14,891 bases of DNA from Rs1 sp034111875 (lineage in GTDB: Bacteria; Pseudomonadota; Gammaproteobacteria; Pseudomonadales; Balneatricaceae): NCBI GenBank assembly GCA_034111875.1, contig JAWUWK010000054.1, forward strand, positions 1 to 14,891, given 5' to 3'. A model generated the notes under the pieces. It did no database searches. It saw nothing but the letters and a program-made list of their open reading frames with translations, and had not been told where the DNA came from. Numbering within the stretch: position 1 is the first letter of the stretch; every line of letters begins with the position of its first letter. Of this stretch, positions 6,207-12,914 are shown piece after piece. The position numbers were made by a program, and so were the translations under genes.

Positions 6207-8216
6207 ATGGCTGGATTTAACACGGCGATATCTGGAATACGTGCGGCAACACAGGCACTTGATGTCACAGGTAATAACATCGCAAACGCAAGTACTACCG
6301 GTTTTAAATCATCGCGGACCGAGTTCGCGGACATATACGCAACGGCGGCGATAGGCTCTGGTGCCAACAATGTGCCGGGCTCTGGAGTATTGGTGTCTGA
6401 TATAGCCCAAGACTTTAGCGGTGGTAACGTTCAGTTTACCAATAACAACTTAGACCTATCTATCGATGGCAGTGGCTTTTTTCAGCTAGATGACGGTCGC
6501 GGTAATGTTACTTATACTCGTGACGGTTCATTTGAATTAGATAAAGAAGGTTTCATCGTCTCAAAAGGCAGCTCAAACTTACAGGGCTATGGTGTCGATG
6601 AGACAGGTAATCGTCTGCCGATTGGCGATTTAAGAGTCAGTGAGAAAGAGAGTCCGCCAAAGGCAACTGAGCAGATGTCTCTGTCGTTCAATATCGATGA
6701 GGCCAAAGATGCCAATGCATTGATAGAGCCCTATAGCCGCACAGAATCTGGATCTTATACTTTTAGTACTACTGTAGGTACTTTTGATAGTTTAGGTAAT
6801 GAGCATACCATTCGCTATGATATGGTTGAGCAGCAATCTAAGAATGAAATGCATGCCTTTGATTTAGCAGCAGCCACAACTTTTGATTTGTCGGGGGTGC
6901 TGGGTATAGATCCAGCTGCAACTACAGATTTTAATGCTGTTGTTGGTACGGTTCAAACGATCACCGCGGATAAGCTGGCACAATTACAAATTTCAGACCC
7001 TCGTATTGGCAATATTACTTACGATACAGCGCCTGCTACCGGTAATTTGGTGGTCACTTACAAAGCGGACTCTACAGAGTATGGTGGCCTTGTAACCGGC
7101 CCCAATTTGACCAATGAAGTTATAACTAAACGTGACAGTAACGAAACACATATATTTGATATACCTGTTGGTGGCGGTGGTATTCTTCCATCAGTTGCGC
7201 CCGTTGGGTCCTTTATAGAATCTCAGCAGTTTAGTGTTGCGGGTATTCCATTTAATTTAAATGCATCAGAGACGGATCCTCTAACGAGAGAGCAAGTAGC
7301 CAATGAGATTATTTCAAAAGAGACTCAAATTAGAGATGCTAACCCAAATATAGAGACGATGTCTTTTGATGCGGCGACAAACCAAATGACTTTTACCTTT
7401 AAAGCGGATTCAGGTAATGTTAGCAATTTATCATTAGGTATTACTCAATCGGTCGGTAACTTTTTCGGAGGGGCAGCAGGGACGCCGGCTAACCCCGTTT
7501 CTACCCCGGCGATTTCCGAAGGTGATAATTCATTCCAAGGAGTGTACCGCATGTACGCTTACCTCAATCCTCTGGGTCAGCGACCTGAAGCCCTAGATAT
7601 AGGTAAAGTAGCCGATGCGGGTTCTGCTTTGGCCCAGACGGAAATTGGTCCTATCGTGGTTAAGTTTAATCCTTCCAATGGTATTTTGAGTACGGTTAAT
7701 GGTGAAGCTGTACCCACCGGTGTGGATGCACAAGTGCCAAATATCACTATTACAGGGGCTGACCCCGCAGATGCATCAACAACGATCACCTTGGATTTAA
7801 CCGGCACAACCCAGTTTGCCAATGAGCAAATTGTTAAAGGTCAAAGTCAAGACGGTTATACCAAAGGCGATTTGACTGGGGTTAGCTTTACCCCAAGTGG
7901 CGAAATGATCGCCACCTTCAGCAACAACCAAAATACTACCTTGGGTATAGTTGCCGTGGCGACCTTTGAAAATCAATCCGGTTTGGCGCCTAGCGGTAAT
8001 ACTCAATGGGCGGCAACTAATGCCTCTGGAGAGCCGGTATTGAATCCACCGGGTTCTGGTCTTAACGGTAGTTTGCGTTCATCCGCGCTAGAATCGTCTA
8101 ATGTGGATTTATCGGCCGAGTTAGTGCAGTTGATTGAGTCACAGCGAAATTTCCAGGCGAGCTCTAAAACCTTAGAAACCTTGAATACTGTGACACAGAA
8201 CATACTGCAGATTTAA
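6207..8216 (+). CDS. flgE: Flagellar hook protein FlgE, large form
   Basis: FlgE polymerises into the hook, the universal joint between rod and filament. The 669-residue product is far longer than Salmonella FlgE (about 400). The conserved ends are intact: D0/D1 at residues 1-150 (TGNNIANASTTGFKSSRTEF at 21-40, LDLSIDGSGFFQL at 82-94, YTRDGSF) and 540-669 (GDLTGVSFTPSGEMIATFSN near 554-573, SSNVDLSAELVQLIESQRNF at 630-649). The extra length lies in the surface domains (about 205-530). Two diverged copies of a roughly 100-residue unit seem to follow one another there: 212-305 (KNEMHAFDL.., YD..TGNLVVTYKADS) and 311-412 (SNETHIFDI.., FDAATNQMTFTFKADS). Strong AGGAGA site before the ATG. Last gene before a terminator. 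Confidence 0.97.
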   Translation: MAGFNTAISGIRAATQALDVTGNNIANASTTGFKSSRTEFADIYATAAIGSGANNVPGSGVLVSDIAQDFSGGNVQFTNNNLDLSIDGSGFFQLDDGRGNVTYTRDGSFELDKEGFIVSKGSSNLQGYGVDETGNRLPIGDLRVSEKESPPKATEQMSLSFNIDEAKDANALIEPYSRTESGSYTFSTTVGTFDSLGNEHTIRYDMVEQQSKNEMHAFDLAAATTFDLSGVLGIDPAATTDFNAVVGTVQTITADKLAQLQISDPRIGNITYDTAPATGNLVVTYKADSTEYGGLVTGPNLTNEVITKRDSNETHIFDIPVGGGGILPSVAPVGSFIESQQFSVAGIPFNLNASETDPLTREQVANEIISKETQIRDANPNIETMSFDAATNQMTFTFKADSGNVSNLSLGITQSVGNFFGGAAGTPANPVSTPAISEGDNSFQGVYRMYAYLNPLGQRPEALDIGKVADAGSALAQTEIGPIVVKFNPSNGILSTVNGEAVPTGVDAQVPNITITGADPADASTTITLDLTGTTQFANEQIVKGQSQDGYTKGDLTGVSFTPSGEMIATFSNNQNTTLGIVAVATFENQSGLAPSGNTQWAATNASGEPVLNPPGSGLNGSLRSSALESSNVDLSAELVQLIESQRNFQASSKTLETLNTVTQNILQI

Positions 8217-8232
8217 GGCTGATGTATTAATT

Positions 8233-8271
8233 AAAAAATCCTTAGTATTCTAACTACTAGGGATTTTTTTT
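8233..8271 (+). terminator. Rho-independent terminator after flgE
   Basis: Bases 8233-8247 (AAAAAATCCTTAGTA) pair with 8255-8269 (TACTAGGGATTTTTT) in a 15-bp stem with one G-U pair and a 7-base loop, followed by a run of T to 8271. It lies 17 bases past the flgE stop. The A-run on the other side would let it work in both directions, but no minus-strand gene is near. It separates flgBCDE from flgF onwards. Confidence 0.93.
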
Positions 8272-8300
8272 GAAGGTTATAGAGCACCTTTTGAATTTGT

Positions 8301-8316
8301 TGGCATGTTAAATGCT
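8301..8316 (+). promoter_or_regulatory. Sigma-54 (RpoN) promoter of flgFGHIJ
   Basis: TGGCATGTTAAATGCT has the invariant GG (8302-8303) and GC (8314-8315) exactly 10 bases apart; it differs from the consensus at the T in TGGCATG and the A in ATGC. Transcription would start near 8327, leaving a leader of about 27 bases. With the terminator just upstream, flgF starts a separate transcription unit, as in Pseudomonas and Vibrio. Confidence 0.88.
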
Positions 8317-8353
8317 ATTAATTGTGTCATCTAGCACTCATTAAGGCAGACAT

Positions 8354-9094
8354 ATGGACAAGGTTATCTATTTAGCCATGAGCGGCGCAAAGCAGAACAT
8401 GCTTTCTCAGCAAGCTCATGCAAACAACTTAGCAAATATCTCTTCGACAGGTTTTAAAGCCGACCTAGAGCAGGCGCGTGCTATGCCAGTGTTTGGCGAT
8501 GGCCAGCCATCGCGGGTTTACTCGCTTTCAGAGCGGCCCGCCACCGATAGAACCTCTGGCACGTTATTGCAAACAGGGCGCAATTTAGACGTCGCTATGC
8601 AGGGTGATACTTGGATGGCAGTGCAGGCGAAAGATGGTACTGAGTCTTATACGCGTTCTACAGAGCTGCAAATAACCCCAGGGGGCTTGATCATAAACGG
8701 CAGTGGTTTGCCAGTGATTGGGGCGGGGGGCAATCAAATTGTATTGCCGCCTTTTGATCAAATCGATATTGCCATTGATGGCAGTATCAGCGTCAAACCT
8801 CAAGGCGAAGCGGCGACCGATCTTGTGGTGATTGATCAATTAAAAATGGTCACGCTGGATCCACAGAACTCCTACAAAGGCGTTGACGGCCTAATGAAAA
8901 TAGACGGTGGGGAAGTGCTCGAGGTTAATCCCAATGCGCGTTTGCAAAGTGGATTTGTCGAGTCGAGCAATGTGAATGCTGTTCACGAGTTAACTAATAT
9001 TATCAGTCTCTCCAGACAGTTTGAAATGAATATTAAAATGATGAAAACGGCTGAGGAAAACTCAACCGCAGCAGCAAAGATATTGCAATCTTAA
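8354..9094 (+). CDS. flgF: Flagellar proximal rod protein FlgF
   Basis: FlgF is a rod subunit between FlgC and FlgG. The 246-residue product has the family length. It shows the rod motif HANNLANISSTGF (22-34) near the N-terminus, a central beta domain (TLLQTGRNLDVAMQGDTWMAV, YTRSTELQITPGGLI), and the C-terminal SGFVESSNVNAVHELTNII block (198-216) leading into the D0 helix. It is told from FlgG by its MDKVIYLAMSGA start and shorter, less conserved middle. AAGG lies at suitable distance before the ATG. First gene of the second sigma-54 unit, 19 bases before flgG. Confidence 0.97.
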   Translation: MDKVIYLAMSGAKQNMLSQQAHANNLANISSTGFKADLEQARAMPVFGDGQPSRVYSLSERPATDRTSGTLLQTGRNLDVAMQGDTWMAVQAKDGTESYTRSTELQITPGGLIINGSGLPVIGAGGNQIVLPPFDQIDIAIDGSISVKPQGEAATDLVVIDQLKMVTLDPQNSYKGVDGLMKIDGGEVLEVNPNARLQSGFVESSNVNAVHELTNIISLSRQFEMNIKMMKTAEENSTAAAKILQS

Positions 9095-9113
9095 GGTTAT
9101 TTAGGGGAAAGAC

Positions 9114-9899
9114 ATGAACGGTGCATTGTACGTCGCTAAAACGGGTCTTTCGGCACAAGATACCCAACTAAAAGTTATTTCTAACAACTTGGCCAACGTC
9201 GCCACTGTTGGTTTTAAGAAAGATAGAGCGGTATTTGAAGATTTACTCTATCAAGTGCAAAGGGCACCCGGGGCCGATTCAGCCGATGGAACGCAGTTGC
9301 CCTCTGGTTTACAGCTAGGCAATGGCGTGCGGGTGGTCAGTACTCAAAAGCAATTCACCGGCGGTGAAGTGCAGATAACCGACCAGCCCTTTGATGTGGC
9401 GATTAACGGTAACGGTTTCTTTCAAGTGGCCCTGCCCACTGGCGAAGTAGGTTACACTCGAAATGGTCAGTTTCATCTTAACGGCAATAATGAGTTAACA
9501 ACAGCCGAAGGGCTGTTAATAGAACCGGCAATTACCTTGCCCGCAGAAGTGAATAACTTTTCGGTGGCGGTTGATGGTTCTGTCACTGTGACGACGGCAG
9601 GTAATACAGCGCCGCAAAATATAGGTCAGTTAACTCTCGCCTCTTTTGTTAACCCCGCCGGGCTGTTAGCCATAGGCCAAAACTTATTTACAGAGAGCGG
9701 CAGCAGTGGCGCGCCGGTAGTTGCAAACCCCGGGGATGCCGGTTTAGGTCAAACGCGGCAGAATATGTTAGAGGCGTCTAACGTCAATGCGGTGGAGGAA
9801 TTAGTCAACTTGATTACCACTCAAAGAGCCTATGAAATAAATTCGAAAGTGATATCAACGGCTGATGAAATGCTTGGCTTTGTGAACCAGCAGTTATAA
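9114..9899 (+). CDS. flgG: Flagellar distal rod protein FlgG
   Basis: FlgG forms the straight distal rod crossing the peptidoglycan and the P and L rings. The 261-residue product almost equals Salmonella FlgG (260). Conserved parts are SNNLANVATVGFKKDRAVFE (23-42), FDVAINGNGFFQVALP (93-108), YTRNGQF, and the C-terminal LEASNVNAVEELVNLITTQR (219-238) followed by AYEINSK. The FlgG-specific stretch after DLLYQVQRAPGA (44-55, on to LPSGLQLGNGVR), which distinguishes the rod from the hook, is present. Ribosome binding site AGGGGAAAG. 21 bases separate it from flgH. Confidence 0.98.
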   Translation: MNGALYVAKTGLSAQDTQLKVISNNLANVATVGFKKDRAVFEDLLYQVQRAPGADSADGTQLPSGLQLGNGVRVVSTQKQFTGGEVQITDQPFDVAINGNGFFQVALPTGEVGYTRNGQFHLNGNNELTTAEGLLIEPAITLPAEVNNFSVAVDGSVTVTTAGNTAPQNIGQLTLASFVNPAGLLAIGQNLFTESGSSGAPVVANPGDAGLGQTRQNMLEASNVNAVEELVNLITTQRAYEINSKVISTADEMLGFVNQQL

Positions 9900-9920
9900 T
9901 CAATCAGTGAAGGTGCTTTT

Positions 9921-10583
9921 ATGCAAAAGTTAGTATTGATCATGATGGCCGCCTTATTAATGGCCGGCTGTGTGCAAAAAACAGTTAAGCCAGATGATCC
10001 GTATTTTGCTCCGGTTCCCTCACAAAACTTACGTCAACCCAGCCCAGTGACTGGCTCTATTGTCAATCTGTCGGCCAGGCGTGATCTCTACGGTAATGGT
10101 CGAGCCAATCAAATTGGCGATATCATCTCAGTGTTATTAGATGAGAGTACCTCGGCCAGTAAAAATGCTAAAACGTCCGCAGATAAAGCCAGCAGTACTA
10201 CGTTAGCGGCACCGACAGTGCTTGGCAATCTGTGGAATAGGTTTGAAACGAGTATCACAGGTCCGACCACGGAATTTGAAGGTGAGGGCAGCTCGGATAT
10301 TAGCAACAGCTTAAATGGCAGTATTTCGGTGACTGTGCATGAAGTACTACCCAATGGGATATTGGTGGTGCGCGGTGAGAAATGGCTGAAGTTAAATCAA
10401 GGTGATGAGTACATCCAGCTCAGTGGCATGATTAGGCCGCAAGATATCGCAGCTGATAATACTGTATCCTCGGCTAAGCTGGCTGATGCACGCATAAGTT
10501 ATAGTGGTACTGGGCAAGTCAACGATACCAATACAATGGGCTGGTTATCAAAATTTTTCATTAGCGCGTTGCTGCCTTTTTAA
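9921..10583 (+). CDS. flgH: Flagellar L-ring lipoprotein FlgH
   Basis: FlgH builds the L ring, the rod's bushing in the outer membrane. The 220-residue product starts with a lipoprotein signal: MQK, hydrophobic residues 4-14 and lipobox LMAGC, with Cys17 as the lipidated residue; the following residues (Val-Gln) fit outer-membrane sorting. Conserved family segments are GSIVNLSARRDLYGNGRANQIGDIISVLLDE (from 45 on), ISVTVHEVLPNGILVVRGEKWL near 134-155, and SGMIRPQDIAADNTVSS with the final ARISYSGTG. Length is close to the usual 220-235. SD-like AAGGTG before the ATG. 51 bases to flgI. Confidence 0.97.
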   Translation: MQKLVLIMMAALLMAGCVQKTVKPDDPYFAPVPSQNLRQPSPVTGSIVNLSARRDLYGNGRANQIGDIISVLLDESTSASKNAKTSADKASSTTLAAPTVLGNLWNRFETSITGPTTEFEGEGSSDISNSLNGSISVTVHEVLPNGILVVRGEKWLKLNQGDEYIQLSGMIRPQDIAADNTVSSAKLADARISYSGTGQVNDTNTMGWLSKFFISALLPF

Positions 10584-10634
10584 ACGCTAGAACGCTGAAA
10601 ATAGCCTCAAGAGTCGTAACATATAGGTAACAGT

Positions 10635-11723
10635 ATGCAAAAAATAACGTATTTACTCATAATCTTGATTTTCTCTGGCAGTGTCATGGCAGAGAGAATT
10701 AAAGATTTGACCTCGATCGCCGGTATAAGAAATAACCAACTAGTGGGTTATGGTTTGGTGGTGGGTTTAGAAGGCTCTGGAGATCAATCTAACTTCACTG
10801 CGCAAACGTTTAGAAATTTGCTGAATAATTTTGGCGTACAAGTTCCCGCCAATGTGAATCCGTCGTCTAAAAATATCGCAGCGGTCGCCATACATGCGGA
10901 TTTACCGCCGTTTTCAAAAATTGGTCAAACCATTGATATTACCGTATCGACATTGGGCGATGCCAAAAGCTTGCGCGGCGGCAGTTTGCTGCTATCTCCG
11001 TTAAAAGGTGCCGATGGCAAGGTCTATGCAATAGCCCAAGGCAATTTGGTGGTTTCAGGTTTTGGTGTCAATGGCGCCGATGGTTCAAGAGTGAGTTTAA
11101 ACGTGCCGAGTGTGGGTCGTATAGCGAATGGCGCTACCGTTGAAAGAACCGTGCCAAACTCGTTTACCCAAGGCGATAGCTTAACCCTAAATTTAAACCA
11201 TTCAGATTTCACGACTGCGCGCCGCGTCGCGGATGTGATTAATAACTTGTTAGGACAAGACACGGCGATGCCATTGGACTCTACCTCTATTCGTGTCAGA
11301 GCGCCGAGACATCCTTCGCAGCGGGTATCTTTTGTGTCTGTACTAGAAAATTTAGAAGTGACACCCGCCAGAGAGACGGCGAAAATTATTATTAACTCGC
11401 GCACGGGCACTATTGTGATTGGTCAAGATGTGAAAGTGTCGCCGGTGGCGGTCACCCACGGTGGCTTGACGGTCACTATTACCGAAAATCAAGATGTAGA
11501 TCAGCCCAATGCCCTCGCTGGTGGTGACACAGTAATCACCCCTAGAACGGGCCTTAGAGTCGATGCAGGCTCTGGGCATATGTTTAATTTTGCCGCGGGC
11601 ACTTCGCTGCAGCAAATTGTCGATTCAGTCAACCAAGTAGGTGCGGCGCCGGGTGATTTAATGGCCATTCTTGAGGCCTTAAAACAATCTGGCGCAATCA
11701 AAGCTGATCTATTAGTGATATAA
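10635..11723 (+). CDS. flgI: Flagellar P-ring protein FlgI
   Basis: FlgI assembles the P ring around the rod in the peptidoglycan layer, helped by FlgA (encoded at 1513-2199). The 362-residue product has a Sec signal peptide of about 19 residues (hydrophobic 6-17, SVMA then ERIKDL). The conserved mature start ERIKDLTSIAGIRNNQLVGY is followed by GLVVGLEGSGDQSNFTAQT, GGSLLLSPLKGADGKVYAIA, the ARRVADVIN segment, and the C-terminal VDSVNQVGAAPGDLMAILEA block. Length is typical. AGGTAA precedes the ATG. The 51-base gap to flgH shows no promoter or terminator, so it is probably cotranscribed. Confidence 0.98.
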   Translation: MQKITYLLIILIFSGSVMAERIKDLTSIAGIRNNQLVGYGLVVGLEGSGDQSNFTAQTFRNLLNNFGVQVPANVNPSSKNIAAVAIHADLPPFSKIGQTIDITVSTLGDAKSLRGGSLLLSPLKGADGKVYAIAQGNLVVSGFGVNGADGSRVSLNVPSVGRIANGATVERTVPNSFTQGDSLTLNLNHSDFTTARRVADVINNLLGQDTAMPLDSTSIRVRAPRHPSQRVSFVSVLENLEVTPARETAKIIINSRTGTIVIGQDVKVSPVAVTHGGLTVTITENQDVDQPNALAGGDTVITPRTGLRVDAGSGHMFNFAAGTSLQQIVDSVNQVGAAPGDLMAILEALKQSGAIKADLLVI

Positions 11724-11736
11724 AAGGGGATAGCCT

Positions 11737-12783
11737 ATGAGTATTGATAGACCTGATGTGCCAAAGCATAGTCGGCTTTACTCTGATCTTAATAGCTTGC
11801 AGAGCTTAAAAACCCAAGCTAAAAACAATAGCCCTGAGGCGCTGCGGGATGTCGCCAAGCAATTTGAGCAAATATTTCTCAATCAAATGCTACAGAGTAT
11901 GCGTGATGCCAATGAATCGTTTTCCGACCCGGACAATGTGTTTACCGGCGGCGATGTGCGTTTCTATCAAGACATGATGGATCAGCAAATGACCTTAGAA
12001 ATGGTTGAAGGTCGGGGCATTGGCTTAACCGATGTGCTGGTAAAGCAGTTGAGTAATCAGCTGAAAATCAGTACTGAGAAAGCGTCAGATAAAGATCAAG
12101 TAGGGGCTGCTACCACTGAAGATTGGTTGCGTCGTGCCTATGGCAATGGTGCAAACTTAGCGGCGGCAGCAGTATTAGGTGAGTATGAATTTGGCGCCAA
12201 CAAAAATGATATCGCCTTGCAAAAATCGATCACTGAACTGCAACAGCAAAAAGAAGCGCTTTACCAGCAGACCAATGCCAATATGCCTGAGCGTTTTAGC
12301 TCACCGCAAGAGTTTGTCGAGAACTTAATGCCATTAGCTGAAAAAGTCGCCAAAGAATTGGGGGTAGACCCCAAAGTGTTATTGGCGCAAGCGGCACTTG
12401 AAACCGGTTGGGGCAAGCATATGGTGCGTGATGGAGGCGGTGACAACAGCTACAACTTATTCAATATAAAAGCTGGGCGCAGTTGGGATGGCGATTATAA
12501 AGCGGCTAATACGTTAGAGTTTATTGACGGTGTCATGGCCAAGGAAGTGGCCAAATTTAGGTCTTATGGATCGTACGAAGATAGTTTTAAAGATTATGTT
12601 CAATTCTTAAAGAATAGTCCGCGTTATCAGGAGGCTATTAGCAATGCAGCAGATCCAGATAAGTATTTGAAATTACTACAAGAAGCAGGTTATGCAACCG
12701 ACCCGCGCTACGCGGCTAAAATATCCAGTATTTACAAGGGCGATATTTTAGCAAATGCGACTAAAACAGCTAACGAAGGTTGA
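11737..12783 (+). CDS. flgJ: Rod-capping protein and peptidoglycan hydrolase FlgJ (two-domain)
   Basis: FlgJ caps the growing rod and opens the peptidoglycan for it. Of 348 residues, about 33-110 form the rod-binding domain (EALRDVAKQFEQIFLNQML at 34-52, GGDVRFYQDMMDQQ at 71-84), and about 190-335 a glucosaminidase-type muramidase domain. That holds the catalytic Glu222 in AALETGWGK (219-227), equivalent to Glu223 of Salmonella FlgJ, then NSYNLFNIKAG (237-247), FRSYGSYEDSF (274-284) and YATDPRYAAKI (319-329). The linker (111-189) contains a Gln/Lys-rich probable coiled coil (158-180). It is about 30 residues longer than the Salmonella protein. There is no signal peptide, as expected for a type III export substrate. 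SD AAAGGGGAT before the ATG. Confidence 0.97.
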   Translation: MSIDRPDVPKHSRLYSDLNSLQSLKTQAKNNSPEALRDVAKQFEQIFLNQMLQSMRDANESFSDPDNVFTGGDVRFYQDMMDQQMTLEMVEGRGIGLTDVLVKQLSNQLKISTEKASDKDQVGAATTEDWLRRAYGNGANLAAAAVLGEYEFGANKNDIALQKSITELQQQKEALYQQTNANMPERFSSPQEFVENLMPLAEKVAKELGVDPKVLLAQAALETGWGKHMVRDGGGDNSYNLFNIKAGRSWDGDYKAANTLEFIDGVMAKEVAKFRSYGSYEDSFKDYVQFLKNSPRYQEAISNAADPDKYLKLLQEAGYATDPRYAAKISSIYKGDILANATKTANEG

Positions 12784-12797
12784 ATTTTGGCCGCTAT
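12771..12797 (+). promoter_or_regulatory. Weak candidate sigma-28 promoter of flgK
   Basis: TAACGAAG (12771-12778), 11 bases, GCCGCTAT (12790-12797) has sigma-28 spacing; the -10 matches GCCGATAA at 6 of 8 positions but the -35 only at 4 of 8. It overlaps the end of flgJ. flgK is served by sigma-28 in several gammaproteobacteria, and no terminator separates it from flgJ, so read-through from the flgF promoter is equally possible. Confidence 0.35.
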
Positions 12798-12914
12798 AAA
12801 CTATAGGTAAAGCACTGCTGTTTAGGTTTAAATAGACAGGGCTAGAGAGCAATAATCACCTCCAGTAATCAGTGATGGGATGTTGCTCTTAGTGATCGGT
12901 TACTGGGAGGTAAT
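12784..12914 (+). promoter_or_regulatory. Structured leader of flgK with a sequestered Shine-Dalgarno
   Basis: Two mutually exclusive folds are visible. Fold A: AGAGCAA (12846-12852) with TTGCTCT (12883-12889), plus inner ATCAC (12855-12859) with GTGAT (12872-12876). Fold B: ACCTCC-AGTAA (12858-12868) with TTACT-GGGAGGT (12900-12911), 11 pairs with one bulged G, burying the flgK Shine-Dalgarno (12905-12911). Fold A ties up the anti-Shine-Dalgarno strand and would free the ribosome site. GGGATGT at 12877-12883 resembles the core of a CsrA/RsmA site, and the Shine-Dalgarno holds a second GGA. No T-run follows fold A, so it is not a terminator. Function is inferred from base pairing only. Confidence 0.5.

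Noticed and set aside
11024..11410. Minus-strand open frame of 128 codons inside flgI
   Set aside because: It lies fully within flgI, which has clear full-length homology; the product resembles nothing I recognise.
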